A stretch of DNA of 64,000 nucleotides, from contig CAILKP010000064.1 of the NCBI GenBank assembly GCA_903834785.1, positions 175,466 through 239,465 on the forward strand, written 5' to 3'. A program made the translations under genes and the position numbers. The DNA is from an uncultured bacterium. GTDB taxonomy: Bacteria > Planctomycetota > Phycisphaerae > Phycisphaerales > UBA1924. This document shows positions 8,663-17,921 of this stretch, piece after piece. Under the pieces are notes generated by a model. That model ran no database searches. It was not told where the DNA came from and was given only the letters and a program-made list of their open reading frames with translations. How positions within the stretch are numbered: position 1 is the first letter of the stretch; each line of letters starts with the position of its first letter.

Positions 8663-10687
8663 TCAGATCGTCGCCTCGGTCACTCGGAGCACCTCTTCAA
8701 TGCTGGTGGCACCCTTGACGGCCTTGACCAGGCCGTCGGCCCGCAGTGTGACCATGCCTTTCTCCATGCACAGTCGGCGGAACTCCGCGACGTTCGGACT
8801 CTTGACGACGAAGTCGCGCATCGAGTCATCGATGGAAAGCAGTTCGTAGATGCCCAGACGGCCGGAGTAGCCGCAGTTGCGGCATCGCTCGCAGCCCTTG
8901 GGGGTCCAGATCTTCTCCGTCGAGAGCCCCTGGACCTGGAGGAACTCGAGCATCTCATCGTTGGGCGCGGCCTCGTGCTTGCAGTGCTTGCATAGCCTGC
9001 GGAGCAGACGCTGTGCCAGCACACCGTTGATCGCGGCGGCGATCAGGAAGGGTTCGACACCGATGTTGATCAGTCGGGTGATCGAGCTGGGTGCATCGTT
9101 GGTGTGCAGCGTCGAGAGCACAAGGTGGCCGGTCAAGGCGGCCTGCACAGCCGTGACCGCTGTCTCAAGGTCACGGATTTCACCGACCATGATGACGTCC
9201 GGGTCCTGACGCAGCAGGGCCTTGAGCGCCTTGGCGAAGCTCATGCCGATCTTGTCGTGGGTCTGCGTCTGATTGATGCCGTCGAGGTGATACTCGACAG
9301 GATCTTCGACCGTCGAGATGTTCATCGAGTTCTTGTCGAGCTGACGGATTGAAGAATAGAGCGTTGTCGTCTTACCTGAGCCTGTCGGGCCCGTCACCAG
9401 CACGATCCCATGCGGGAGGTTGATCAGGCTCTTCCACCGGACCAGCGTGTTCTCGTCGAAACCCAGGTCCTCAAGCTTCACATTGATCGATCGCGTATCG
9501 AGAATACGCATAACGACCTTCTCGCCGCCGGTCACCGGTAGCGTGCTCATACGCAAGTCGAGCTTACGGCTCTGGACCGTGCAGCGGATGCGGCCGTCCT
9601 GTGGCAGTCGCCGCTCCGAGATATCCAGGTTCGCCATGATCTTCAGGCGGCTGGTGATCGCCGCCGCCATGCTCGGCGGCGGGTAGAGTGACTCGTAAAG
9701 CTCACCGTCGATACGGAATCGAACCTTGAGCTTGGTCTCAGCCGGCTCGATGTGGATATCCGAAGCGCCTTCCTTCACCGCCTGGTGAATGATGTGGTTG
9801 ACATAGCGGATAACCGGTCCGCCGCCGGCCTCCTTCTCCAGGTCTACCTCGGTCTCGTGCTTCTTTTCGACCTGAACGTCACCCTCGCCGACGTCCTTGA
9901 GGATCTCCGAAACATCCGGCTCCTCCGGTCGCCCGGCGGTTTTGTCTCCGCCAAGCTCCAGGGCACCCTTGATCTCGAAGCTTGTAACGACCACGAGTTT
10001 GATCGCTGCACATCCCAGTCGCCGCTTGAGCTCATCGACGATGAACACGTCGCTCGGACGGACAACGCCGACCACCACGCGGCTCCCCTCGCTGCGGAGC
10101 GGCAGGATCATGTGCTTCTTGCAGAACTCGGTGGTGATACGCTGCAGCAGAGTGCCATCAAAGCCACCGTCAAGGCCGCGAACGAGATCGATCCGCTCGA
10201 ACGGAAGCCCGGCGAGTTCAGCAACTGCCTCCTGCACCTTGGCTTCATCCGCACCCTGCTCGACGAGCGTCTGCTCGAGCGACTTACCCGGCGACTGCTT
10301 GACGACCTGCTCGGCGGTCGAAAGCTGCTGCTGCGTGATAGCGTTGCGATAGATCAGCAGCTTGCCGATGTCGTGCATGCCCGGCATGCTGGCCGCGCTC
10401 GCACCACGCAGGACTATTGCTGTTTCCGGTGAAGCGTCATCGCCGGACATCGGACCACCCATCGGCCCGACGGGAACACCGCTGCTCATGGCGGTGACTC
10501 CGCTGCGGTTGCCCTGGCCGGCCGGAGCAAGCGGAGCCGCGAACTTGCTGGCCTCGGTATCCAGCGCGTGGCGGCGCACCAGCGGCTGATCCTGCTTCTT
10601 GACCGGGCGCATGCCGGAAAGGTCCGCATCCGGTCCGACGCCGAGCTCGGCGAGCATCCTGTCCAGTTCGTTATCTCGTCCTGCCAC
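8663..10687 (-). CDS. gspE: GspE/PilB-type assembly ATPase
   Basis: A hexameric cytoplasmic ATPase that powers type IV pilus or type II pseudopilus assembly. The protein has 674 residues. An N-terminal low-complexity segment is followed by an MshEN/GspE-N-like domain (about 105-170). The catalytic domain has Walker A GPTGSGKTTT near residue 431, an Asp box and Walker B DVIMVGEIRD near 495. A four-cysteine zinc region follows near 563-605 (CKHC...CERCRNCG) with GRLGIYELL. The GTG start has CGGAG seven bases upstream. It is the last gene of the pilM-N-O-P-like operon. The pilus and secretion versions of this ATPase cannot be told apart from sequence alone; no pilin or PilC/GspF is in the window. 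Confidence 0.93.
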   Translation of the reverse strand: MAGRDNELDRMLAELGVGPDADLSGMRPVKKQDQPLVRRHALDTEASKFAAPLAPAGQGNRSGVTAMSSGVPVGPMGGPMSGDDASPETAIVLRGASAASMPGMHDIGKLLIYRNAITQQQLSTAEQVVKQSPGKSLEQTLVEQGADEAKVQEAVAELAGLPFERIDLVRGLDGGFDGTLLQRITTEFCKKHMILPLRSEGSRVVVGVVRPSDVFIVDELKRRLGCAAIKLVVVTSFEIKGALELGGDKTAGRPEEPDVSEILKDVGEGDVQVEKKHETEVDLEKEAGGGPVIRYVNHIIHQAVKEGASDIHIEPAETKLKVRFRIDGELYESLYPPPSMAAAITSRLKIMANLDISERRLPQDGRIRCTVQSRKLDLRMSTLPVTGGEKVVMRILDTRSINVKLEDLGFDENTLVRWKSLINLPHGIVLVTGPTGSGKTTTLYSSIRQLDKNSMNISTVEDPVEYHLDGINQTQTHDKIGMSFAKALKALLRQDPDVIMVGEIRDLETAVTAVQAALTGHLVLSTLHTNDAPSSITRLINIGVEPFLIAAAINGVLAQRLLRRLCKHCKHEAAPNDEMLEFLQVQGLSTEKIWTPKGCERCRNCGYSGRLGIYELLSIDDSMRDFVVKSPNVAEFRRLCMEKGMVTLRADGLVKAVKGATSIEEVLRVTEATI

Positions 10688-10763
10688 GTGCTGACTCCGT
10701 GTCTTGTGTTTACCGCGCCGCTGGCCGACGACCCACGCGTAGCGGGGCGGTCGGAGCGGGCTG

Positions 10764-11429
10764 TCACTTCATCTCGATGGTGAACAGCCGGTGGCCATCG
10801 TCCTCGAGCTCGACGCTGCGAGTTGAGATGGCCTTGACCGTGAAGAACTTGCCGACGCGATCACCAACGGTCTTGAGTTCGCCGTTGATGCGGGCTCGCG
10901 GCGAGCTGCCGCCGATCACACCGTTGAGCTTGAGACCATCGAGATCCGCAGCGACCGAACGCTGCCAATCCTGCTCACGACGCTTCTCATCCTCCACACG
11001 CCGCTTCGCCTCGGTCGCACCGTCATCGCCGGGACCGCCGGCGGCCGGCGCACTGGGAACAGCACGGTCCTTGAGCACGAAGGGGTTGGTTCGGATCTTC
11101 TCGACGGGCACCTGCCGCGTTGTGCGGCTGCTGCCCAGATCGTCCATCACGGCCTTCTCCTGAATCGCCCGCCCGGCTGTTTCAGGCAGTTTCAGCGCCG
11201 GCAGATCACTGGCGATCGTCGCACGCGGGCCGAGCCCGAGGTAACGCATCCCGTAAAGGGCGCCGGCCGAGAGCGTCATCACCACCGCGATCGCGACGAT
11301 GTGCAGCGGAAGCCGCTTCTTGCCGCCGCCACCTTCGGCACCGATGGCCGCCGCGGTGATCTCACCGCCGAACCCCGGCTGCTGGTTGGTCTCTGCCAGA
11401 GCCGTCGATGTGCTGGTCTCGCTGCTCAC
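10764..11429 (-). CDS. PilP/GspC-like bitopic membrane protein
   Basis: The 221-residue protein has a cytoplasmic N-terminus, one transmembrane helix (about residues 40-60), a charged helical linker rich in Arg, Lys and Glu, and a small C-terminal beta-rich domain (LKLNGVIGG...ARINGELKTVGDRVG). That tail resembles the HR/PilP-type domain that links inner-membrane assembly platforms to the secretin; this is inferred mainly from position. The GTG start overlaps the pilO stop (GTGA), with a strong AAGGAGGT upstream. It sits between pilO and gspE, where pilP normally falls. The exact family is uncertain. Confidence 0.7.
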   Translation of the reverse strand: MSSETSTSTALAETNQQPGFGGEITAAAIGAEGGGGKKRLPLHIVAIAVVMTLSAGALYGMRYLGLGPRATIASDLPALKLPETAGRAIQEKAVMDDLGSSRTTRQVPVEKIRTNPFVLKDRAVPSAPAAGGPGDDGATEAKRRVEDEKRREQDWQRSVAADLDGLKLNGVIGGSSPRARINGELKTVGDRVGKFFTVKAISTRSVELEDDGHRLFTIEMK

Positions 11430-12013
11430 TTGGCACCTCCTTCAGAACCACCGAGGTAGTACACGCTCAGCGTCATGTCGGCCTGCATGTGCCCGTCGCC
11501 CTCGTCGGCGCGGCTGAGCTTCAAGTCGGGGATGCGGACGATGCGTGGCAGGTTCTCCAGCTCCAGAAGAAACTTGTAGAACCCGTCGAAGTCGCCGGTG
11601 ATCTGCACTTCCAGCGGTTGCTCCAGGGCCTGACCCGCCGGCAGCGGTTTCTCGCCGCGCTTGAAGATGGGCAGCTTCAGACCGCAGCGGCTGGCGATCT
11701 CCGCCACGTCACGGAGCACCAGATCCATTTCTTTGTCGCTGGGCAGACGAGCCTCGATAGACTTGATCGCCTCGCCGATCTTCTCGTTCGAGCGTTTGAG
11801 ATCCGCCGAGCGTGCAGTCTCCTCACGCACCTTGTCGAGCATCGTCCGCTTGAGCTGGATCTCGGTCTTGGCCCGCTCGATCTCACGATTCTGCGGCTGG
11901 AACACCAGGAAGAACGAGGCAAGCGGAACGCCCACGAGCGCGACAATGTACATCCATTTTCGCACACCCGCCTGGGTCGTGTGGTTCGATGACTTGCCAA
12001 AGGGTAGTTTCAT
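11426..12013 (-). CDS. pilO: PilO-like pilus/secretion assembly protein
   Basis: The 195-residue protein has a short basic N-terminus, one transmembrane helix (about 20-40) and a coiled-coil stretch (about 45-100, EIERAKTEIQLKRTML onward). A ferredoxin-like C-terminal fold follows, including LEVQITGDFDGFYKFLLELENLPRIV, which is diagnostic for PilO. PilO pairs with PilN in the periplasm to form the alignment complex. The ATG at 12013 is preferred over an upstream TTG at 12019. The stop overlaps the next gene's GTG. The preceding gene is the pilN-like protein, 79 bases away. Confidence 0.85.
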   Translation of the reverse strand: MKLPFGKSSNHTTQAGVRKWMYIVALVGVPLASFFLVFQPQNREIERAKTEIQLKRTMLDKVREETARSADLKRSNEKIGEAIKSIEARLPSDKEMDLVLRDVAEIASRCGLKLPIFKRGEKPLPAGQALEQPLEVQITGDFDGFYKFLLELENLPRIVRIPDLKLSRADEGDGHMQADMTLSVYYLGGSEGGAK

Positions 12014-12092
12014 GATCAATCACTCTCCCAAGCGGGCGTACAGATCGGTTCGCGGGGTTCGCACTCGGCCGGCACAGCCGGCAGGAAGGCTC

Positions 12093-12911
12093 TCATCGGC
12101 CCGGCACTTCCATGAAGATGGTCGGATCGACGCCGCCAAACGTCTGGCGACCATTGAACTTCGGAGATCGGGCGACCGCAAGAGGCTGGAACGACTTGAC
12201 GTCCGCAGTGGGCTTGAGCTGCGCTTCGATGCGGAACTTGCGGAGCTGCAGGTCCTCCATCTTGATCTGCAGCGAACTGACCAGATCAACACGGTCGAGC
12301 ACCGGACTGTCCTTCAAGGCCCGATGGAAATCGGCCACATCCACGTCCGTGGCGGCAAACCCGGTGATCATCAGCGTGTACTCCATCTTCGGAGGACGGA
12401 CCACCGCAACCTTCTTCTCCTTGTCGTCACCCTTCTCGCCGCCTGCCGCGGCCCCCTTGGATGCTGAAAGGTTCTGCGTCGCGGCCGCCGCTCCCGGCTT
12501 GGTTTTCGGCGGTGCCTCAACCAGCCGACGGCTCCGCAGCTGGGTCTCGGAGATCGTCACATGGTCCGGCAGCCGATTGATCACCTCTGCCATGAGCACC
12601 GAGCGGGGAATCTTCTCCAGCAGCAGGGCGGTCATCTCGGCCTTGTCAATCATGTCCGCCCGCTGAGACTCCAGCTTTTTGAGCTGCTCGATCTTCTCGT
12701 TCTCGGCCTGATACTGGCCGTTGATCGTCTTGTGCTCTTCCTTGACGGCGTTCCACTGGCGATGGGTCACCAGGAACGCCGCGGCAACGCAGCCGAGAAC
12801 CAGAACGAACAGAAGCATGTTAAAAGCGTTGGCACGCAGCTCCACCCGCTCCTGGATGTAGTCGGCCGGGATGAACGAACCTGACGGGGTTGGCGGCAGT
12901 GGGCTTTGCAT
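12093..12911 (-). CDS. pilN: PilN-like membrane assembly protein
   Basis: The protein (272 residues) contains an N-terminal PxxxFIPADYIQER motif, the PilM-docking type sequence of PilN. One transmembrane helix follows (about 35-55), then a coiled coil (about 60-110) and a C-terminal ferredoxin-like domain with MITGFAATDVDVADFHRAL. A Lys/Pro/Ala-rich insert (about 160-185) interrupts the C-terminal part. The ATG at 12911 is used because the open frame further upstream (to 12977) is unlike the family. It lies 90 bases downstream of pilM. It should anchor cytoplasmic PilM to the inner membrane. Confidence 0.82.
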   Translation of the reverse strand: MQSPLPPTPSGSFIPADYIQERVELRANAFNMLLFVLVLGCVAAAFLVTHRQWNAVKEEHKTINGQYQAENEKIEQLKKLESQRADMIDKAEMTALLLEKIPRSVLMAEVINRLPDHVTISETQLRSRRLVEAPPKTKPGAAAATQNLSASKGAAAGGEKGDDKEKKVAVVRPPKMEYTLMITGFAATDVDVADFHRALKDSPVLDRVDLVSSLQIKMEDLQLRKFRIEAQLKPTADVKSFQPLAVARSPKFNGRQTFGGVDPTIFMEVPGR

Positions 12912-13001
12912 AAGCGGATGCTCAACGGGCCATGGAACGGATCGGTCGGACTGCTCGGTACACCTTACTCTGATCACCGCGGTCGGGAGAAAGGCGGTCG
13001 G

Positions 13002-14318
13002 CTAGAGATCGGTCGGGCCGCAGCAAAGGCCAACCGCAGCCGCCCACCCGGGCTGAGGCTTGGCAAGATCCACACCGGGCGTCTTGATCTGACTGGTACG
13101 GGCGATTCGGGCCAGCGGGTCGGCGACATGGGCCTGCAGACGCAGCTTCCTGGCGACGAACGCCGCGATGTCGCCGCAGGCCGACTCACCGCCGACGAAA
13201 TAGACGCGCTCAACGCGCCGGCCCGGGAACAGGGCCGAGTGATACCGCACGCACATGGCCACCTCGTCGGCCAGACCCTCGACCGCCTCGTGCACCGGCT
13301 TGTCGTTGACTATCTCACTGACCTGCGTGAAGCCGCTCGGGGCCGCCAGAGAGCGACGCTCCAGCACCGCTGTCAGCGGTGACGATTCTTTCTCACCAGA
13401 CGCCTCGCTCAGCGCATCGCCCACGACCTTGCCGCTGCTGGCCTCGGACTCCATCGCCGCATCGATCGCCGGACTGCCCGTTCGCGCAGCGACCTGAGTC
13501 GCCCCGCCGGAGATCGGCCGCCGGGCAGCCTGCTCACCGTCCGCAGGACGGGCAGTCATGGCACTGGCCGCCAGCCGCTTGGCTCGCGCCTCGGTCAGCG
13601 TGCAGCGGAGCTGGTCGCGGATCAGCGCATCGAGTGTCGCACCGCCGATGCCGATGCTCTTGATGAACACCGGCTCCTTGCCGTGGGCGATGACCACGCG
13701 AGTCGCCGAAGCCCCGATATCCAGATACAGACTTGTGACCTCGCCGTCGCTTTCGCGGCGGGTCACAGGATCAAATGACCGCAGCATCGATAACGTTTCG
13801 GGGTGCAGGGCCACCATCTCCAGGCCGGCCGACTTGACCCCCGCGAGCATCCGCTGGACCAGCCCGCGGCCAACGGCCATAGCCAGCACCTCGGATCGCC
13901 CGGCGTTGGTCGCCGCCACGATGCGGTGACGGACCTCCAGAGCCTTGGGATCACAGACCAGTTGCTCGGCGACTGATCCGGCAACGACAGCGCCAGGGTC
14001 GGTCTCCGGCAGCGACAGTTGCAGGTGCTTACAGAACATCATCGAAGTCGGAACGCAGCACGCCGCGCGGCGGCCGACGAAACCCGACTTCTTCAGCAGG
14101 GCGGGAAGCTGCTGCATCTGCCAGTCAAGCCGTTTGAACGAGTCGCTCAGCAGCGCATCAGGCACCTCAAGGCTCGCCGCCGCCAGCATCGTGGGATTCT
14201 CGGCCCCTGAGATCTGCAGACACTTGAGCGTTCGCGTTCCGAAGTCGACACCGATGACCGGTGTCGGTGGTCCGGGTGCGAACAGACTGCGCAGCTTAGA
14301 GAGGTCGAATCGGGGCAT
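13002..14318 (-). CDS. pilM: PilM-like actin-fold assembly protein
   Basis: The protein (438 residues) has an actin/FtsA-like ATPase fold: IGVDFGTRTLK near residue 20, LYLDIGASATRVVI in the middle, and YFVGGESA near residue 375. This is the cytoplasmic ring component that binds the PilN N-terminus. A stretch of about 80 residues near 255-335 is low complexity, rich in Ala, Ser, Glu and Gly, and looks like a disordered insert in subdomain 2. ATG 14318 has GGAG eight bases upstream and yields the expected N-terminus; longer in-frame starts exist to 14492. It is the first gene of the operon and is divergent from acs. Confidence 0.87.
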   Translation of the reverse strand: MPRFDLSKLRSLFAPGPPTPVIGVDFGTRTLKCLQISGAENPTMLAAASLEVPDALLSDSFKRLDWQMQQLPALLKKSGFVGRRAACCVPTSMMFCKHLQLSLPETDPGAVVAGSVAEQLVCDPKALEVRHRIVAATNAGRSEVLAMAVGRGLVQRMLAGVKSAGLEMVALHPETLSMLRSFDPVTRRESDGEVTSLYLDIGASATRVVIAHGKEPVFIKSIGIGGATLDALIRDQLRCTLTEARAKRLAASAMTARPADGEQAARRPISGGATQVAARTGSPAIDAAMESEASSGKVVGDALSEASGEKESSPLTAVLERRSLAAPSGFTQVSEIVNDKPVHEAVEGLADEVAMCVRYHSALFPGRRVERVYFVGGESACGDIAAFVARKLRLQAHVADPLARIARTSQIKTPGVDLAKPQPGWAAAVGLCCGPTDL

Positions 14319-14755
14319 ACGGGTGGCTCCGCTCAAACCGGCCAACCGCGGCCGGACGAGCATCGGAAGCATCGACATTGCAGCGGTGCGCATCAACCAC
14401 CTCTCCCGTAACCCCTCATTCCGCCGCACTGTCCGTCCGGAACAGGCGGCAAGCTCAACGCATGCGCGTCCGAAAAGCCGTAAGTGCGGCACGGCTGCTG
14501 ACCCCGCATGCCTTCCCCTTCGGACGATGAAAACGCACCCAAATCGGGGCAGTAGTCTCTAGTGAAGAGCCCGCGTGAAACCCGTCCCGCCCCACTGCCC
14601 GGCTAGAGCCGCCCCGGAGGCCGATGAAACGGTTTCTCGGTCCGGAAATCTTTGCCTTGGCGAAAAAACTTGTTGCAACTGATGACAACTGGTGCCACAA
14701 TACCACAATTCGCATCCCGCACCCGGGCATTCGTCCCGAAACAGGAGTTGATCGA
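14319..14755. other. Divergent intergenic region between pilM and acs
   Basis: About 437 bases without a convincing gene. The minus-strand frame is open to 14492 as an upstream extension of pilM, but it has no family resemblance. A possible promoter for acs is TTGCAA (14673-14678), 17 bases, CACAAT (14696-14701). No strong hairpin or RNA gene was seen. Confidence 0.5.
14673..14701 (+). promoter_or_regulatory. Candidate sigma70-type promoter for acs
   Basis: TTGCAA and CACAAT separated by 17 bases, ending about 55 bases before the acs start. The -10 box is weak (no leading T), so this is only a candidate. It lies in the locally AT-richer part of the divergent region. Confidence 0.35.
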
Positions 14756-16882
14756 GTGTCACAATCTGCTTCCACTGTCTCCGGCGCCGGTTCCGCCCCC
14801 ACCGGTTCTTCTGGCCAGAGCATCTCCTCCACCATGGTCGAGAACCGTAAGTTCCCGCCGCAGCGTGCAGAAACGCTGGGCTTCTCCAAGTGGCACATCG
14901 GCTCGCTCGACGAGTACGAGGCCCTGTACAAGCGGTCACTCGATGCGCCGGAGGAGTTCTGGGCCGAGCAGGCCCGCCAGCTCAAGTGGTTCTCACCCTG
15001 GAAGAAGGTCCTGGAGTGGAACGCGCCGGATGCCAAGTGGTTCCTCGGCGGCAAGCTCAACGCCTGTTACAACTGCGTCGATCGCCACGTCCAGGACGGC
15101 CACGGCGAGCAGGTGGGCATGGTCTGGGAAGGCGAGCCGATGAAAGACGGTAAGCCCAAGATCCTGCACATCACCTATCGGCAGATGCTCACCCAGGTCA
15201 GCAAGATGGCCAACGCCCTCAAGCAGATGGGCGTGAAGAAGGGCGATGTGGTCACGATTTACATGCCCATGATCCCCGAACTGGTGTACGCCATGCTCGC
15301 GTGCGTTCGCATCGGTGCGGCACACTCGGTGATTTTCGGCGGCTTTGCGCCGCACGCCATCACCGAGCGTGTCATCGATGCCGACAGCCGCGTGATCATC
15401 ACCAGCGACGGCGGCTACCGCCGGGGCGATGTGGTGCCGCTGGAGAAGAACGTCGAGGAGGCCATCGACCAGCTTGCCAACAAGGGCCACATCGTCAATC
15501 ACGTGCTGGCTGTCCGCCGCACCGCCCACCAGCCGCAGGATCAGTGCTTCGTCACCGGCGAGCGGCTGCCCACGATGCGTGGCTGCCCGACCCGGTTCCA
15601 CTGGTGGCATGACCTTGCCGCCACCGTATCCGACGCGTGCCCCTGCGCTGAGATGGACAGTGAGGACATGCTCTTCCTGCTCTACACCAGCGGCTCGACT
15701 GGCAAGCCCAAGGGCATCTTGCACACCACCGGCGGCTACCTGACCTACGTGGCCATGACCGCCAAACTCACCTTCAACCTGCTCCCCGACTCGGGACAGT
15801 TGTTCTGGTGCTCGGCGGATATCGGGTGGATCACCGGACACAGCTACGTGCTCTACGGCCTGCTGATGAACCGCGTGCCCACACTCCTGTACGAGGGTGC
15901 CCCCAACTTCCCGGCCAACGACCGCTTCTGGGACATCATCCAGCGTCACAAGGTCACACAGTTCTACACCGCCCCCACTGCCATCCGCACGTTCATGAAG
16001 TGGGGCGACGAGTTGCCCGCCAAGCACGACATGTCCAGCCTCAAGCTGCTGGGCACCGTCGGCGAGCCCATCAACCCCGAGGCCTGGATGTGGTACCACA
16101 AGCACATCGGTCGGGAACACTGCCCGATCGTGGACACCTACTGGCAGACCGAAACCGGCGGCCACATCGGCACGCCGCTGCCCGGTGCCACCCCGACCAA
16201 GCCCGGCTCGTGCACCCTGCCGATGCTCGGCATCGATGCCGCGGTGGTCAACGAAGCGGGCAACGAGGTCGAGGCCAACAAGGGCGGCCTGTTCGTGATC
16301 CGCAACCCCTGGCCTGGCATGCTCCGCGGCGTGTACGGCAACCGGGACCGCTTCATCAGCAACTACTGGGGACGCGTCAAGAGCCCCAGCACCGGTGTGC
16401 CCTACTACTTCTCAGCTGATGGTGCCCGCCGCGATGAGGACGGCTACTTCTGGATCCAGGGCCGCATCGACGACGTCATCAAGGTCTCCGGCCACCTGCT
16501 GGGCACCATGGAAGTCGAGTCGGCGCTCGTCAGCCACCAGTTCGTGGCCGAGGCCGCGGTTGTCGGCTATCCGCACGAGATCAAGGGCAACGCCATCTGT
16601 GCCTTTGTCACACTCCGCGGCACATGGTACGGCCACAATCCCGGCAAGCAGCCCGGCGATGAACTCCGCAAGGAGCTCATCCAGCACGTCCGCAAGGAAG
16701 TCGGTGCGCTCGCCCAGCCCGACCAGATCCGCTTTACCGAGGCGCTGCCCAAAACACGCTCGGGCAAGATCATGCGGCGTCTGCTCCGCGATGTAGCCGC
16801 CGGTGTGGAGAAGATCACCCAGGACACCAGCACGCTCGAGGACTTCACCGTCGTCTCGAAGCTGCGGGCCGATGAAGATTGA
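14756..16882 (+). CDS. acs: Acetyl-CoA synthetase
   Basis: Activates acetate to acetyl-CoA through an acetyl-adenylate. The protein has 708 residues. The adenylate-forming motif YTSGSTGKPKG is near residue 310, DTYWQTETGG near 460, and the C-terminal PKTRSGKIMRR, which includes the catalytic, acetylatable Lys, near 665. The GTG at 14756 has AGGAG eight bases upstream, so it is preferred over the first ATG at 14624. The N-terminal 25 residues are Ser/Ala-rich before the normal Acs start. A strong terminator follows at 16941-16968. It is a single-gene unit. Confidence 0.95.
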   Translation: MSQSASTVSGAGSAPTGSSGQSISSTMVENRKFPPQRAETLGFSKWHIGSLDEYEALYKRSLDAPEEFWAEQARQLKWFSPWKKVLEWNAPDAKWFLGGKLNACYNCVDRHVQDGHGEQVGMVWEGEPMKDGKPKILHITYRQMLTQVSKMANALKQMGVKKGDVVTIYMPMIPELVYAMLACVRIGAAHSVIFGGFAPHAITERVIDADSRVIITSDGGYRRGDVVPLEKNVEEAIDQLANKGHIVNHVLAVRRTAHQPQDQCFVTGERLPTMRGCPTRFHWWHDLAATVSDACPCAEMDSEDMLFLLYTSGSTGKPKGILHTTGGYLTYVAMTAKLTFNLLPDSGQLFWCSADIGWITGHSYVLYGLLMNRVPTLLYEGAPNFPANDRFWDIIQRHKVTQFYTAPTAIRTFMKWGDELPAKHDMSSLKLLGTVGEPINPEAWMWYHKHIGREHCPIVDTYWQTETGGHIGTPLPGATPTKPGSCTLPMLGIDAAVVNEAGNEVEANKGGLFVIRNPWPGMLRGVYGNRDRFISNYWGRVKSPSTGVPYYFSADGARRDEDGYFWIQGRIDDVIKVSGHLLGTMEVESALVSHQFVAEAAVVGYPHEIKGNAICAFVTLRGTWYGHNPGKQPGDELRKELIQHVRKEVGALAQPDQIRFTEALPKTRSGKIMRRLLRDVAAGVEKITQDTSTLEDFTVVSKLRADED

Positions 16883-16940
16883 GAACGGTGGCAACTCGGG
16901 GCCACACCCGAGTTCCAATACCCGGCATGCACAGACAAAG

Positions 16941-16968
16941 AACACCCCGGCCCGGCCGGGGTGTTTTT
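16941..16968 (+). terminator. Rho-independent terminator of acs
   Basis: An 11-bp stem AACACCCCGGC (16941-16951) with its complement at 16955-16965 and a 3-base loop. It runs straight into a T run (GTTTTTGC). It is placed 58 bases after the acs stop. Confidence 0.85.
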
Positions 16969-16987
16969 GCTTCGGCGATAGGGCGGG

Positions 16988-17887
16988 CTAGTCGATCAAG
17001 ACCCAATGGCTTGGCCGGTCAGGATCTGCAATCGTGATCCCGTACCCCGCTCCAGCGTGCATCTCAGCGACGAGATCCGGCTTATTGCACTGGCGGGAGA
17101 GATGCAGGAACACCACGTGCTTCTTCGGGCCGATCCGCTTCACCGCATCGGCCGCCTCGTGGTTGCTCAGATGCCCCGCCCCGCCCATGATGCGACGCTT
17201 GAGAAACTCCGGCCGGTCACTCTCGGCCTGCAGCCGCGGGCAGTAGTTGCTCTCGATGGCCAGCACATCGATGCCGCGGAACAGATCCACCAGCGGATCG
17301 GTCACTCGGCCGATGTCGGTCGCAAAGCCCAGTGAACGACCACCGGGCAGCGCGAATCGGAAGCTGGCTGTGCCTTCTTCATCATGAGCCGACAGCACGC
17401 ACGATACCTCGATCCCCGCCGGAAGGCCAGGGGCCTGCGCGGGCTCCGGCGCCGGCAGGTGGCTGAACAGATCCGCCTCGGGCGGCCGGGTGCTGACCGG
17501 AGCCAGCGGGTGCAGGTTCGGCCTGTGGAGGCCGAACGTGCGGGCCTCCCGCACGTGGCTCGCGTGCACCAGCACCACCGCTTCGGGCCGTAGCGGGCTG
17601 AGCTTGCCCTGCGGGGCCGCCCACCCCGGGTGAAGGTGGTCCTGATCCATGTGCGTGAGCACCGCGGCATCGATGTCGCGCAGCGAAAGCTCAAAGAGTT
17701 TGAGGAACTCGCGGGTCCGCCGCGGGGAGAGCCCCAGATCGATGAGAATGTGCCGGAACCGCCTGCCGTCGTGCACGCGGAGCAGTGAGCTGTTGCCGCC
17801 GGAACTCGACGACAGCACGCACAGCGATGCACCCGGATCGCTCGGGGGCATCGGAACGCTCCACCGCGTCAGCAGATACGAGCTCAC
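16988..17887 (-). CDS. MBL-fold metallo-hydrolase (WalJ/YycJ-like)
   Basis: The protein (299 residues) contains the metallo-beta-lactamase signature THMDQDHLH near residue 75 (HxDxDH). It also has the later metal ligands in GGAGHLSNHEAADAV and the HLSRQCN stretch typical of the YycJ/WalJ branch of MBL phosphodiesterases. N-terminal SSSSGGNS matches the first strand region of that branch. Likely a cytoplasmic nuclease or phosphodiesterase; the substrate is not known. The GTG start at 17887 has GGAGG six or seven bases upstream. It starts 34 bases after the lpxA stop on the same strand, so the two are probably cotranscribed. The long open frame to 17995 is not needed. Confidence 0.82.
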   Translation of the reverse strand: MSSYLLTRWSVPMPPSDPGASLCVLSSSSGGNSSLLRVHDGRRFRHILIDLGLSPRRTREFLKLFELSLRDIDAAVLTHMDQDHLHPGWAAPQGKLSPLRPEAVVLVHASHVREARTFGLHRPNLHPLAPVSTRPPEADLFSHLPAPEPAQAPGLPAGIEVSCVLSAHDEEGTASFRFALPGGRSLGFATDIGRVTDPLVDLFRGIDVLAIESNYCPRLQAESDRPEFLKRRIMGGAGHLSNHEAADAVKRIGPKKHVVFLHLSRQCNKPDLVAEMHAGAGYGITIADPDRPSHWVLID

Positions 17888-17921
17888 TGGAACCCTCCGC
17901 CGGAACCGCCGAGGCAGGCAC

